From assembly GCA_016710385.1 (NCBI GenBank), contig JADJVX010000011.1:62001-126000 (forward strand): DNA of 64,000 nucleotides, given 5' to 3'. The notes under the pieces were generated by a model that saw only the letters and a program-made list of their open reading frames with translations, had not been told where the DNA came from and searched no databases. This DNA is from Actinomycetales bacterium. Its GTDB lineage: Bacteria > Actinomycetota > Actinomycetes > Actinomycetales > Dermatophilaceae. Made by a program: the position numbers and the translations under genes. Below, piece by piece: positions 52,687-61,663 of this stretch (positions within the stretch are counted from its first letter, which is position 1; each line of letters opens with the position of its first letter).

Positions 52687-53511
52687 GTGCGGGTGGTCCT
52701 GCAGCGGGTGAGCGCGGCCCGGGTCGAGGTCGACGGCGTGATCGTCGGGGCGGTCGGTGGTGATCGCGGCCCGGCGCTGCTGGCGCTCGTCGGGGTCACC
52801 CATGGCGACGGTCCCGCGGAGGTCGACTGGATGGCCGCCAAGATCGCGGCGCTGCGGATCTTCTCGGGGGAGCGGTCGGCGAGCGACCTCGGAGCCGGCG
52901 TGCTCGTCGTCAGTCAGTTCACCCTCTATGCCGACACTCGGAAGGGGCGACGCCCCTCCTGGTCGGCGGCAGCGCCCGGACCGGTCGCCGAACCTCTGGT
53001 CGCGGCCCTCGCCACTGGGCTGGCCCAGCTCGGGCTGCCGGTCGCCACCGGAACCTTCGGTGCGCACATGGCCGTTCACCTCGTCAACGACGGACCTGTC
53101 ACCCTGGTCCTGGACACCCCTGAACGAACGACCCGCGCCAGCAGCCACGCCCGCAGCCACACCAGCACCCCCAGCAGCAGGAGCGACCTCGTGAATTCGA
53201 TCCAGAACTACGTCATGTGGTTGCTGGGCGTCGGTGCCCTCGGCACCGAGATCTACGCCGTCGTCGACGCGACGCGTTACCGCCCGGAGGTCTATCGTGC
53301 GGCCGACAAACGCACCAAGAACTTCTGGCTGCTCGTCCTGCTCGTTGCCGCCCTGGTGGGTTTCGTCCTGGTCCGCAGTGTGCTGTCGATCTTCGGCGTC
53401 CTCGCCTTCGTCGCAGCGGCGGTCTATCTCGCCGACGTCCGCCCGGCCCTGCGAGCGATCAGCGGTCGCGGGGGCGGCTCGGGTCGCCAGGGTCCCTACG
53501 GCCCCTGGTAA
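52687..53511 (+). CDS. dtd: In-frame fusion: D-aminoacyl-tRNA deacylase + DUF2516 membrane protein
   Basis: One 274-residue frame. Residues 1 to about 148 are Dtd, which removes D-amino acids from tRNA: RVVLQRVSAARVEVDG, SQFTLYADTRKGRRPSWSAAAP (about 78-99) and FGAHMAVHLVNDGPVTLVLD. A Ser/Thr/Arg-rich linker (about 150-168) leads to a DUF2516 protein. That part has an N-terminal helix (YVMWLLGVGALGTEIYAVVDATRYRP), a second hydrophobic stretch and YLADVRPALRAI. GTG 53191 with CAGGAG upstream could start DUF2516 separately. No stop separates them. Dtd is normally soluble, so the fusion would tether it to the membrane. Confidence 0.8.
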   Translation: MRVVLQRVSAARVEVDGVIVGAVGGDRGPALLALVGVTHGDGPAEVDWMAAKIAALRIFSGERSASDLGAGVLVVSQFTLYADTRKGRRPSWSAAAPGPVAEPLVAALATGLAQLGLPVATGTFGAHMAVHLVNDGPVTLVLDTPERTTRASSHARSHTSTPSSRSDLVNSIQNYVMWLLGVGALGTEIYAVVDATRYRPEVYRAADKRTKNFWLLVLLVAALVGFVLVRSVLSIFGVLAFVAAAVYLADVRPALRAISGRGGGSGRQGPYGPW

Positions 53512-53532
53512 CCCCCGGTCGCTCCAGTCCAC

Positions 53533-54348
53533 CTAGCTCGGCCGTGGTGCCACGGCCTCCCAGCCGACCGTCAGTTCGCCCAATCGCCACCGTCGTGCCG
53601 GGCCGAGGATCGGCCACCCGGCGGCCTTGAGCTCGCCGACCGCCTGCACGAACCGAGGCCGCATCCCGTAAGCGGCCAGCGGCGCGGCATGTCTCCAGGC
53701 CTCGTCGAGCGCGCCGAGGAAGGCATGCACCCGCTCGCCAGGGACATTGCGGTGGATGAGCGCCTTCGGCAGGCGCTCGGCTACCACGCCCGGGCGGGTC
53801 AGGTCGCGCAGCCGCAGTGACACGGTGAGCGACTGGGGGCCACCGGCATCCACGGCGACCCACGACGCGATCCGGCCGAGCTCGTCACACGTGCCGTCGA
53901 GCACCAGCCCGTCCGGTGCCAGCCGCGCGACCATGTGCGCCCACGCCGCCGCGACCTCACCCTCGTCGTACTGCCGCAGCACGTTGAACGCCCGCACGAC
54001 GACCGGCCGCTGTCCCGCGTCGGTCGGGATCTCGAAGCCCCCCAACCGGAAGTCCAGCCCACCGGCATCCTCGAGCGAGGCGACCAGATCGCGCCCGGCC
54101 TGCACCCGGGCCGGCTCGATCTCGATGCCCAGGACCCGCACATCCGGCCGCACGGCGCGCAACCGGTCACGCAACTCCAGGGTCGTGGTCGGCGACGCGC
54201 CATAGCCCAGGTCGACGACCAGGGGAGCGGCAGCCGGCCGCTGCAGCCGCCAGGCTTGCGGTCCGGCGAGCCAGCGGTCGCCGCGCCGGAGCCGGTTGGG
54301 GTTGGTCGTGCCGCGCGTGACGACCCCCACGGGTTTGGCTCGGACCAC
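53533..54348 (-). CDS. Class I SAM-dependent methyltransferase-like protein
   Basis: This 271-residue protein has motif I VVDLGYGASPTTTLEL (about 44-59), an acidic motif II in VLGIEIEPARVQAGRDL and a strand LVLDGTCDELGRIASWV. This is the Rossmann methyltransferase order. Similar actinobacterial proteins are annotated only as class I methyltransferases, with no known substrate. The spacer to the divergent mshA contains three GTATGCCG motifs. Confidence 0.75.
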   Translation of the reverse strand: MVRAKPVGVVTRGTTNPNRLRRGDRWLAGPQAWRLQRPAAAPLVVDLGYGASPTTTLELRDRLRAVRPDVRVLGIEIEPARVQAGRDLVASLEDAGGLDFRLGGFEIPTDAGQRPVVVRAFNVLRQYDEGEVAAAWAHMVARLAPDGLVLDGTCDELGRIASWVAVDAGGPQSLTVSLRLRDLTRPGVVAERLPKALIHRNVPGERVHAFLGALDEAWRHAAPLAAYGMRPRFVQAVGELKAAGWPILGPARRWRLGELTVGWEAVAPRPS

Positions 54349-54545
54349 GATGGCCAGGGTATGCCGTGCCCCTCACCTCCGGCTGCTCGATCAGGGGCCG
54401 GTATGCCGTGTCGGTATGCCGTGCCGCCTGGCGCGGGGAACCCGGCGGTCGAGCCCACCGCGATGATCCAAGTAGCCGCACCGGGAATGCCCTCAGCCGC
54501 CCCGCTGTTGCGGGCAGGGCCAGCAAGGGAAGGGACGGGCGCGCC

Positions 54546-55853
54546 GTGACGCCGGAGGACATCCGCCGCATCGCGATGCTCAGCGTCCACACCTCACCCC
54601 TGGAACAACCCGGCACCGGCGACGCCGGTGGCATGAATGTCTACATCGCCGAGGTCGCCCGCTGCCTGGCCCGACGAGGACGCGAAGTCGAGATCTTCAC
54701 CCGCGCCACGACCGGAGGCCTGCCGCCCACCGTCGAACTCGCGCCCGGGGTCACCGTCAACCACATCCTGGCCGGCCCCTATGAGGGCCTGTCCAAGAAC
54801 GACCTCCCGGGCCAGCTGTGCGCCTTTGCCGCGGGCGTCATGCGCGCCGGAGCCGCCCGCCCCGAGGGCTGGTTCGACCTGGTCCACTCCCATTACTGGC
54901 TCTCCGGTCAGGTCGGTTGGCTGGCTGCCGACCGCTGGCAGACCCCCCTCGTGCACACCATGCACACCATGGCGCGAGTGAAGAATGCGGCGCTCGCCGA
55001 GGGTGACACACCCGAACCGCCCGGCCGTGAGATCGGTGAGGCTCAGGTCGTCGACGCGGCCGACCGGCTGACCGCCAACACCGCCGACGAGGCTGACCAA
55101 CTCGTGCGCCTCTATGGTGCCGATCCGGGGCGAGTCTCGATCGTCCCGCCCGGCGTCGATCTCGAGGTGTTCACCCCCGGTGACCAGGGCGAGGCGCGGC
55201 GTCGGCTGGGGCTGCCTGCCCGCGCTCGCATCGTCACCTTCGTCGGGCGCATCCAGCCACTCAAGGCCCCCGACATCCTGGTCAAGGCCGCCCGACTCGT
55301 CCTGGACCGGCACCCCGAGTGGCAAACCGACGACCTCGTCGTGGGCATCCTCGGCGGACCCAGCGGCACCGGTCTGGCCCGTCCCACCGAACTGCACGAC
55401 CTGGTCGCCGACCTCGACCTCACCGGGCACGTCCGGTTCGTCCCGCCGGCCGACCGGCTCACCCTCGCCGACTGGTATCGCGCGTCCGACCTGGTGGCCG
55501 TCCCGTCGTACAGCGAGTCCTTCGGGCTGGTCGCCATCGAGGCCCTCGCCTGTGGCACCCCCGTCGTCGCGGCCGCGGTGGGTGGCCTCCCGACCGCGCT
55601 GGGCGCCGGCGGAATCCTCGTGCCCACCCATGACATCGGTGACTGGGCCAGCGTGATCGACGGCCTCCTACAGGCACCTGATGAGCGGAAGCGACTCTCG
55701 GGCAACGCGGTTCGCCATGCTGCCCGGTTCGGGTGGGATGCCACCACCGATCGTCTGCTCACGGCATACGGGGATGCCTGTCGCACCCGCACCCCCTCGC
55801 CCATCCACGACTCGGCGCTGCTGCTCGGGGTTCCCGCGCTCGTCATCCCATGA
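54546..55853 (+). CDS. mshA: D-inositol-3-phosphate glycosyltransferase
   Basis: MshA starts mycothiol synthesis by joining GlcNAc to 1-L-inositol-1-phosphate. This 435-residue GT4 enzyme has the donor/acceptor loop EQPGTGDAGGMNVYIAEVARCLARRG (about 18-43), HSHYWLSGQVGWL, VPPGVDLEVFTPGD, FVGRIQPLKAPDILVKA and the nucleotide-sugar E-x7-E motif SESFGLVAIEALACGTPVV (about 325-343). GTG 54546 gives the usual N-terminus. Confidence 0.95.
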   Translation: MTPEDIRRIAMLSVHTSPLEQPGTGDAGGMNVYIAEVARCLARRGREVEIFTRATTGGLPPTVELAPGVTVNHILAGPYEGLSKNDLPGQLCAFAAGVMRAGAARPEGWFDLVHSHYWLSGQVGWLAADRWQTPLVHTMHTMARVKNAALAEGDTPEPPGREIGEAQVVDAADRLTANTADEADQLVRLYGADPGRVSIVPPGVDLEVFTPGDQGEARRRLGLPARARIVTFVGRIQPLKAPDILVKAARLVLDRHPEWQTDDLVVGILGGPSGTGLARPTELHDLVADLDLTGHVRFVPPADRLTLADWYRASDLVAVPSYSESFGLVAIEALACGTPVVAAAVGGLPTALGAGGILVPTHDIGDWASVIDGLLQAPDERKRLSGNAVRHAARFGWDATTDRLLTAYGDACRTRTPSPIHDSALLLGVPALVIP

Positions 55854-55862
55854 CACAGTGGG

Positions 55863-56513
55863 GTGGTGACCGACGCCACTGCCGCGCCCGAGAGTTCCCC
55901 ACGGCCGACGCTGGAGATCGATCACGACGTCGATCCGGTGGCCCGCGTCGAGGCGACCGTCACGGCATACCTCACCGAGACCGACATCCCCTGGGAGGCG
56001 GGCGCGCGGCCGGGTGAATTCGTGCTCACCCTGCCGGGGGAGCGCAAGCTGCGGGTGGTCACCTCGCTGCTCGTGGGGCCGGTGCATACGTCGGTGTCAG
56101 CGTTCGTCATCCGCAACCCCGACGAAAACCACGCTGGGGTCTACCGGTGGTTGCTGCGCCGCAACCTGCGCATGCCCCTGCTCGCGTATGCCGTGGACGC
56201 CTCCGGTGACGTGTGGGTGCGCGGCCAGGTGCCGACCGGTGCGGTCGACGCGGCGCTGGTCGACCAGGTGCTCGGGATCGTCCTGGAGGCCGCGGACGCG
56301 TCCTTCAACGAGTTGCTCGTTCTGGGCTTTCTCACCTCGATGAAGCGGGAGTGGGCCTGGCGGGTGTCGCGAGGGGAGTCGCTGGCCAATCTCGAGGCCT
56401 TCCGGTCGTTGCTCGAGGGCAGCGAACTCGAGGATGAAGCTGCCGAAGCGGTGCCTGCGATGAGTGAGCGTGACGAGGACCACCCGTCCGGTCAGCTCGG
56501 GCCGACCGGCTGA
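55863..56513 (+). CDS. YbjN-domain protein
   Basis: This 216-residue soluble protein has a YbjN/type-III-chaperone-like fold (about 25-180). ERKLRVVTSLLVGPVHTSVSAFVIRNPDENHAGVYRWLLRRNLRMPLLAYAVDASGDVWVRGQVP is followed by a helical C-terminus and an acidic tail. YbjN proteins are regulators of unclear mechanism in E. coli. Adjacent to mshA and gpmA as in many actinobacteria. GTG 55863 or 55866 may be the start. Confidence 0.82.
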   Translation: MVTDATAAPESSPRPTLEIDHDVDPVARVEATVTAYLTETDIPWEAGARPGEFVLTLPGERKLRVVTSLLVGPVHTSVSAFVIRNPDENHAGVYRWLLRRNLRMPLLAYAVDASGDVWVRGQVPTGAVDAALVDQVLGIVLEAADASFNELLVLGFLTSMKREWAWRVSRGESLANLEAFRSLLEGSELEDEAAEAVPAMSERDEDHPSGQLGPTG

Positions 56514-56551
56514 GGGGTGCAGCCGCCGGAGACCGCAATAGGGTTGACGTC

Positions 56552-57292
56552 ATGACCTACACCCTCGTCCTGCTCCGCCACGGCGAGAGCCAGTGGAACG
56601 CCAAGAACCTGTTCACCGGGTGGGTCGATGTCGACCTCACCGACAAGGGCCGCGCCGAAGCCGTCCGCGGCGGCCAGCTGCTCAAGGAGTCCGGCCTGCT
56701 GCCCGACGTGCTGCACACCTCGTTGCTGCGCCGGGCCATCACGACCGCCAACATCGCCCTCGACGCCGCCGACCGGCACTGGATCCCGGTTAAGCGCGAT
56801 TGGCGGCTCAACGAGCGCCACTACGGCGACCTGCAGGGCAAGAACAAGAAGCAGACCATGGAGCAGTTCGGCGAGGAGAAGTTCATGCTCTGGCGCCGCT
56901 CCTATGACACCCCGCCGCCGGACATCGCCGACGACAACGAGTTCACCCAGGCGGGTGACCCTCGCTACGCCGACCTGCCCGAGGTGCCCAAGACCGAGTG
57001 CCTCAAGGACGTCGTCGCTCGGATGATCCCTTACTGGGAGAACGAGATTCAGCCCGATCTGCGGGCCGGCAAGGTCGTCCTTGTCGCTGCGCACGGCAAC
57101 TCGCTGCGCGCCTTGGTCAAGCACCTCGACGGCATCAGCGACACCGACATCGCGGGTCTCAACATTCCCACCGGGATGCCGTTGCTCTACGAGCTCGACG
57201 ACGACTTCCGCCCGGTGACCCCGGGGGGCACCTACCTTGACCCCGAGGCAGCCGCTGCCGCCGCTGCGGCGGTCGCCAACCAGGGCCGCTGA
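56552..57292 (+). CDS. gpmA: 2,3-bisphosphoglycerate-dependent phosphoglycerate mutase
   Basis: This 246-residue glycolytic enzyme interconverts 3- and 2-phosphoglycerate. LVLLRHGESQWNAKNLFTGWVDVDLTDKG (catalytic His about 11), SLLRRAITTANIALD, RLNERHYGDLQGKNK and VLVAAHGNSLRALVKHLDG (second His about 184) are all present. It ends before a perfect terminator hairpin. Confidence 0.97.
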   Translation: MTYTLVLLRHGESQWNAKNLFTGWVDVDLTDKGRAEAVRGGQLLKESGLLPDVLHTSLLRRAITTANIALDAADRHWIPVKRDWRLNERHYGDLQGKNKKQTMEQFGEEKFMLWRRSYDTPPPDIADDNEFTQAGDPRYADLPEVPKTECLKDVVARMIPYWENEIQPDLRAGKVVLVAAHGNSLRALVKHLDGISDTDIAGLNIPTGMPLLYELDDDFRPVTPGGTYLDPEAAAAAAAAVANQGR

Positions 57293-57304
57293 CCCTCGCC
57301 CGAG

Positions 57305-57334
57305 AGCACACCCCGCCGATCGGCGGGGTGTGCT
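57305..57334. terminator. Perfect hairpin terminator after gpmA
   Basis: A 30-base perfect inverted repeat, AGCACACCCCGCCGA and its complement, lies 13 bp after gpmA and 27 bp before the convergent MFS gene's stop. Confidence 0.8.
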
Positions 57335-57360
57335 CGGTCGTCTGAGCGCGGGGTCGGCTC

Positions 57361-58658
57361 TCAGCCGGTGTGGGTGCTGATCCCGTATGCCGTGCGGGTG
57401 CGCAGCGCCCACTGCGCGCTTCCGGCGGCGAGCAGTCCGGCTCCGGCGATGATGCCGATCATCGCCGACCACCCGGCATACCCATGCTCGATGCACAACC
57501 AGGTGGCCAGCGCTGGGCTGACCGATTGCGACAGCGACCACGCGGCGCTCGCGAACCCTTGGTATTCGCCCTGGCGCTCCATCGGCGCCAGGCCCATGGT
57601 GAACGCCCACTGCGAGCCGCTGCCGAGCAGTTCTCCGACGACGTGCACGAGCGCGCCGCCGAGCAGGAGCGCGATGGCTGCGACCGGACCGAAGGCTGCC
57701 GCCGCCGCGATCGCCCCGAACCCCAGCGAGATGAGCACGCAAGCCCGCACGAGTGATCCCGCTCCGGCCGGCACCGTGGCGCTGCTGCGTGAGAACCGCA
57801 CCTGCAACAGCGCGACCGCGACCGTGTTGACCCCGAAGACGGCTGCGACGATCCAGCGCGGCGCCTCGGTGTGCCCGGCGACCCACAGCGGGAGGGCCAC
57901 TTCCATGACGACGAAGTGCATGGCGAAGACCGCGACGAGCACGGCGGTCAGGACGTAGGGCAGGTCGCGCCAGACGGGGGTATGCCGGGGGGTCACCACG
58001 ATCTCGCCCGGCGGCTGGGTCGCAGGCCCGGCAGGACTGGGAGGGCTGGCAGGACGGGGAGGGCTGGGAGGGCTGGCAGGTGCCGCGCGACGGCCGCCGC
58101 CGCGAGGAAGGTGATCGTGTCCCACCCGAAGACGGCGAGGTATGCCGTGCGGGTATCGGCCCAGAGCGCGAGGCCGCCGAGCAGCCCGCCGAAGGCAAGC
58201 CCGCTGTTGGTCACGGCGCGCAGATAGGCCTTGAACTCCACTGCCTGCCCGGTGGGACCGCCGACCCGAGCGATCATCATGTTGCGCAGCGAGCGTGAGG
58301 TCGTGCCGGCGATGCCGAGGCCGACGTTGACCAGGAGTAGACCCGGCAGGCTGGTGACCATGAGCAGGCCGGTTGAGAACACCGCCATGACGGCCAGCGA
58401 GCCCACCAAGAGCGCTCGCGGCTCGACCCGGTCGGCGAGGATCCCCAGGGGAGTGCTGAGCACGAACTCGGTGAACGCGCCCACTCCGATCGCGAACGCC
58501 ACGGCCGTGGCCGGCATACCCACCACGTGGGTGAAGTAGATGGCGACGGTCGTCATCGTCGCGCCGCGCCCGAGGGTGTCGACGAGCGCGATCGCGCCGA
58601 GGACGCGCAGATGAGGATGGTGGGGGATGCCTCGCCTGGTGAGCCCTGCCATCGACAT
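57361..58658 (-). pseudogene. MFS transporter interrupted by a frameshift
   Basis: Two adjoining minus-strand frames together make one 12-helix MFS protein. The N-terminal half (58658 to about 58050) contains IPHHPHLRVLGAIALVDTLGRGATM and the loop GILADRVEPRALL and runs to about helix 6. The C-terminal half (about 58040-57361) begins HTPVWRDLPYVLTAVLVAVFAMHFVV and holds helices 7-12. The frame changes by one base in a 9-bp-repeat, Pro/Leu-rich linker at about 58030-58085. The first frame then hits TGA at 57993-57995. Sequencing error, genuine decay or frameshifting are all possible. A palindromic operator lies upstream. Confidence 0.7.
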
Positions 58659-58668
58659 CGACCCCTAA

Positions 58669-58690
58669 AGTATCTTGACGTCAAGATACT
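58669..58690. promoter_or_regulatory. Perfect 22-bp palindrome, MarR-type operator
   Basis: AGTATCTTGAC is followed immediately by its exact complement. The centre TTGACGTCAA within TATC..GATA flanks resembles operators of MarR-family repressors. It ends 11 bp upstream of the MFS start codon at 58658, where bound protein would block transcription or initiation. No MarR gene is present in this window. Confidence 0.7.
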
Positions 58691-58699
58691 ACCTGACGA

Positions 58700-58716
58700 C
58701 CGGGCGTCACGCCCGG
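58700..58716 (-). terminator. Short hairpin after phoU
   Basis: CCGGGCG and CGCCCGG pair around a three-base loop, beginning 16 bp past the phoU stop on the minus strand. Confidence 0.4.
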
Positions 58717-58731
58717 GACATCAGCTCCGGG

Positions 58732-59445
58732 TCACTCCGGTCGGTAGGCCTCGCGCATCCAGACAACGGCCGTGGCGTCCTCGGAGAAGTCGTGGTCCAC
58801 GATGGCCTCGGTGTGGTGTTCGCCGGTCACGAGATAGACGACGCGGCGGGCCACCGACACGGCGTGGTCGGCGAACCGTTCGTAATAGCGGCCCAGCAGG
58901 GTGAGGTCGACGATCGACTCGGTCGGCAGCTTGGTGTTGTGCAGGGCGGTGAAGACGCGGCGGTGCAACTCGTCCATCGCGTCGTCGTCCTTTTCGAGAC
59001 TGATCGCGAGGTCGACATCACGAGCGGCGATCACCGATCCGGCCTTGGCGACGATGCGCTCGGCGACCTGTCCCATCTCCAGGACGAGGGACCGCATCGA
59101 CGGCGGCACCGCCGAGCGCGGGTAGCGCAACCGGGCCACCTTGGCCACGTGTCGCGCGAGATCGCCCATGCGTTCCAGATCCGCACTCATCCGCAACGCG
59201 GTGACGACGACCCGCAGATCGGTGGCGACGGGCTGCTGGCGGGCCAGGACGTCGATGGCGAGCTCGTCGAGCGTCTCGCGGGCCAGGTCGAGGGTGCGGT
59301 CGCCGGTGATGACGTCTTCGGCCATGTGCAGGTCTGCATCGACGAGAGCGGTCGTTGCGCGTGCGATTGCCGACCCGGCGACGCGGGTCATCTCGACGAG
59401 CTGCTCTGAGATGTGATCGAGCTCGTCGTGGAAGGCGTTGCGCAT
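58732..59445 (-). CDS. phoU: Phosphate signalling protein PhoU (PhoY)
   Basis: This 237-residue two-repeat helical-bundle protein links Pst transport to the phosphate two-component system. Each repeat carries the metal-binding acidic motif: repeat 1 DLRVVVTALRMSADLERMGDLARHVA (about 77-102), repeat 2 IVDLTLLGRYYERFADHAVSVARRV (about 180-204). It is divergent from senX3, the actinobacterial order. Confidence 0.95.
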   Translation of the reverse strand: MRNAFHDELDHISEQLVEMTRVAGSAIARATTALVDADLHMAEDVITGDRTLDLARETLDELAIDVLARQQPVATDLRVVVTALRMSADLERMGDLARHVAKVARLRYPRSAVPPSMRSLVLEMGQVAERIVAKAGSVIAARDVDLAISLEKDDDAMDELHRRVFTALHNTKLPTESIVDLTLLGRYYERFADHAVSVARRVVYLVTGEHHTEAIVDHDFSEDATAVVWMREAYRPE

Positions 59446-59494
59446 CCGATCGGATCCTTCGTCGGGCTGGGCGGTCGACTCACGTTATCGAGCA

Positions 59495-59527
59495 GGGGGT
59501 TAACAAAAGATCGCGCGCAGGTGAACA
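59495..59527 (-). promoter_or_regulatory. PHO-box-like repeats between phoU and senX3
   Basis: On the minus strand, TGTTCACCTGC and TGTTAACCCCC are 22 bp apart, two turns of the helix, with a degenerate unit between. They resemble PhoP/RegX3 half sites and lie in the divergent phoU/senX3 spacer, fitting autoregulation. Confidence 0.5.
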
Positions 59528-59587
59528 GCAGTGCCCGACCCTGGCCTGCGGTATCCCTGCCACGCCCCGAACCGTAGCCTTACCCCC

Positions 59588-60898
59588 GTGGACGTGCTTG
59601 CGGCGGCACTGGTCGGAGTGATGCTCGGCGTCGCCGTCATGCTCTGGCGTGGTCGGCAGGCTCCGCGCGGTGTCCCAGTGGCAGACGCTCGACCGCAGGC
59701 CCGACCGCAGGCCACCGCAACGGCGGTTCCCGTCGACGACACCGCGCACGTGCCCGAATACGTCTCCGACGTCCTGGCCGTGCTGCCCTCCAGCGGCATC
59801 GTCCTGGACCGCCGGCAGGCTGTCGTCGCGTGCTCACCCACCGCCGTGTCCCACGGACTCGTGCGTGGCCAGACGCTCACCCACCCCGCACTGCTCAACC
59901 TGGCCCGACGCGCCATGGGCGAGGGTGGGGTCCAGGAGGAGCAACTCACCCTGCCCCGTGGCCCGGGGGTCGATGCCCGCCGCGTCGTCGCGGCTCGCGC
60001 GGCGGCCCTCGGTGACGAGCACCTCCTGCTGCTCGTGGAGGACCGGTCGCACGCCTACCTCGTCGAGGAGGTCCGGCGCGACTTCCTGGCCAATGTCAGC
60101 CACGAACTCAAGACGCCGGTGGGCGGCATCCTCCTGCTCGCCGAAGCCGTCCGCGGCGCGCGAGACGATCCGGACGCCGTCGCCCGCTTCGCCAAACGGA
60201 TGCGCAAGGAAGCTCGCCGCCTCGACCACCTCGTCACCGACATCGTCCAACTCTCCCGCCTGCAGTCCGAGGACCGCCTCAGCGAACCCGACTCGGTCGA
60301 CCTGGCCAAGGTCGTCGCGGTCGCCGTCGACGATGTCCGGGTGACCGCCGAGGAGCGCGACATCGATCTCGTCGTCCTGGCCGACAAGGACTGCTGGGTG
60401 TGGGGTGACGAAGGACTGCTCGTCACGGCTGTGCGCAACCTCGTGGTCAATGCGGTCGCTTACAGCGGCTCGGGCACCCGGGTCGCCGTGCGTGCCTTGG
60501 TGGCCCCGGATGGCTCCCGGGAGATCATCGTGACCGACCAGGGCACCGGTATCCCGGAAGGCGAGCTGGGCCGCATCTTCGAACGCTTCTATCGGGTCGA
60601 CACCGCGCGCTCCCGGTCGACCGGCGGCACCGGCCTCGGCCTGTCGATCGTCAAGCACGTCTGCGCCAACCACGGCGGAGACGTCAGCGTCTGGAGCGAG
60701 GTCGGCCGCGGCTCGACGTTCACCATTCACCTTCCAGCCCCCTCCTATGGGCCCACGGAGTCGCAACCAGCAGCTGCCCTGGCCTCCGCCGACCTCCTCG
60801 CCGAGGAAACACCCGCCACATCGTCGCTGCAGTCGACCCCCGACTCGGGACGTCCCACCGCCAGCCCCGACCCGATCAGAGAGGCGCCTCACTCATGA
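59588..60898 (+). CDS. senX3: Phosphate-sensing histidine kinase SenX3
   Basis: This 436-residue kinase has an N-terminal membrane helix (about 2-20, VLAAALVGVMLGVAVMLW). A PAS-like sensor (about 50-145) and a phosphoacceptor helix FLANVSHELKTPVGGILLLAEAV (His about 175) follow. ATPase boxes are VRNLVVNAVAYSGSG (N), IIVTDQGTGIPEG (G1) and GGTGLGLSIVKHV (G2). It phosphorylates RegX3 when phosphate is low. GTG 59588 gives the usual short N-terminus. The last four bases overlap regX3. Confidence 0.95.
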   Translation: MDVLAAALVGVMLGVAVMLWRGRQAPRGVPVADARPQARPQATATAVPVDDTAHVPEYVSDVLAVLPSSGIVLDRRQAVVACSPTAVSHGLVRGQTLTHPALLNLARRAMGEGGVQEEQLTLPRGPGVDARRVVAARAAALGDEHLLLLVEDRSHAYLVEEVRRDFLANVSHELKTPVGGILLLAEAVRGARDDPDAVARFAKRMRKEARRLDHLVTDIVQLSRLQSEDRLSEPDSVDLAKVVAVAVDDVRVTAEERDIDLVVLADKDCWVWGDEGLLVTAVRNLVVNAVAYSGSGTRVAVRALVAPDGSREIIVTDQGTGIPEGELGRIFERFYRVDTARSRSTGGTGLGLSIVKHVCANHGGDVSVWSEVGRGSTFTIHLPAPSYGPTESQPAAALASADLLAEETPATSSLQSTPDSGRPTASPDPIREAPHS

Positions 60899-61575
60899 CC
60901 CGCATCCTCGTTGTCGAGGACGAAGAATCCTTCTCGGACCCGCTGTCCTACTTGCTGCGCAAGGAGGGCTTCTCGGTGGCCGTGGCGGCAACCGGGCCGG
61001 AGGGGCTGGCCGAATACGACAAGAACGGCGCCGACCTCGTGCTGCTGGACCTCATGCTCCCGGGCCTGTCGGGAGTCGAGGTATGCCGTCAACTCCGGTT
61101 CCGCTCTGCCGTCCCGATCATCATGCTCACCGCCAAGGACAGCGAGGTCGACAAGGTCGTCGGGCTGGAAATGGGGGCCGACGACTACGTCACCAAGCCC
61201 TATTCCACCCGCGAGCTGCTGGCCCGGGTGCGCGCCGTGCTCCGGCGGCACGCCGACGCCGACGAGCCGGCCTCGGCGACCCTCGAGGCCGGTCCGGTGC
61301 GCATGGACGTCGAGCGGCACGTCGTGACCGTGCGCGGCAAGGCCACCTCGATGCCCCTCAAGGAGTTCGAGCTGCTGGAGTTGTTGCTGCGCAATGTCGG
61401 CCGGGTGCTCACGCGCGGTCAACTCATCGACCGGGTGTGGGGCAGCGACTACGTCGGTGACACCAAGACTCTCGATGTGCATGTCAAGCGGTTGCGCGCC
61501 AAGGTCGAGCCTGACCCGGGAGCGCCGCGGCACATCCTCACAGTGCGGGGACTGGGCTACAAGTTCGAGGCGTGA
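60895..61575 (+). CDS. regX3: Phosphate response regulator RegX3
   Basis: This 226-residue OmpR-type regulator has a receiver domain with RILVVEDEESF, phospho-Asp in DLVLLDLMLPG (about 52) and the conserved Lys in YVTKPYSTRELLARVRAVLRR (about 101). The winged helix (about 130-225) contains MPLKEFELLELLLRNVGRVLTRGQLIDRVWG and LDVHVKRLRAKVE. It is translationally coupled to senX3 and is the likely binder of the PHO-like sites in this window. Confidence 0.96.
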   Translation: MTRILVVEDEESFSDPLSYLLRKEGFSVAVAATGPEGLAEYDKNGADLVLLDLMLPGLSGVEVCRQLRFRSAVPIIMLTAKDSEVDKVVGLEMGADDYVTKPYSTRELLARVRAVLRRHADADEPASATLEAGPVRMDVERHVVTVRGKATSMPLKEFELLELLLRNVGRVLTRGQLIDRVWGSDYVGDTKTLDVHVKRLRAKVEPDPGAPRHILTVRGLGYKFEA

Positions 61576-61604
61576 GGCCGCGTCGCCGGCCACCGCGAGC
61601 CCGA

Positions 61605-61646
61605 CGACAAGATCGCCGGACGGCGTGCCGTCCGGCGATCTTGTCG
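61605..61646. terminator. Perfect 19-bp hairpin terminator
   Basis: CGACAAGATCGCCGGACGG and its exact complement surround a CGTG loop, between convergent regX3 and the lipoprotein gene. It is the strongest hairpin in the window. Confidence 0.85.
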
Positions 61647-61663
61647 ATATCGGGTGAAGCCGA

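Noticed and set aside
58030..58085. Programmed -1 frameshifting in the MFS gene
   Set aside because: No X-XXY-YYZ slippery heptamer with a downstream stem is visible; an indel in repetitive GC-rich DNA is simpler.
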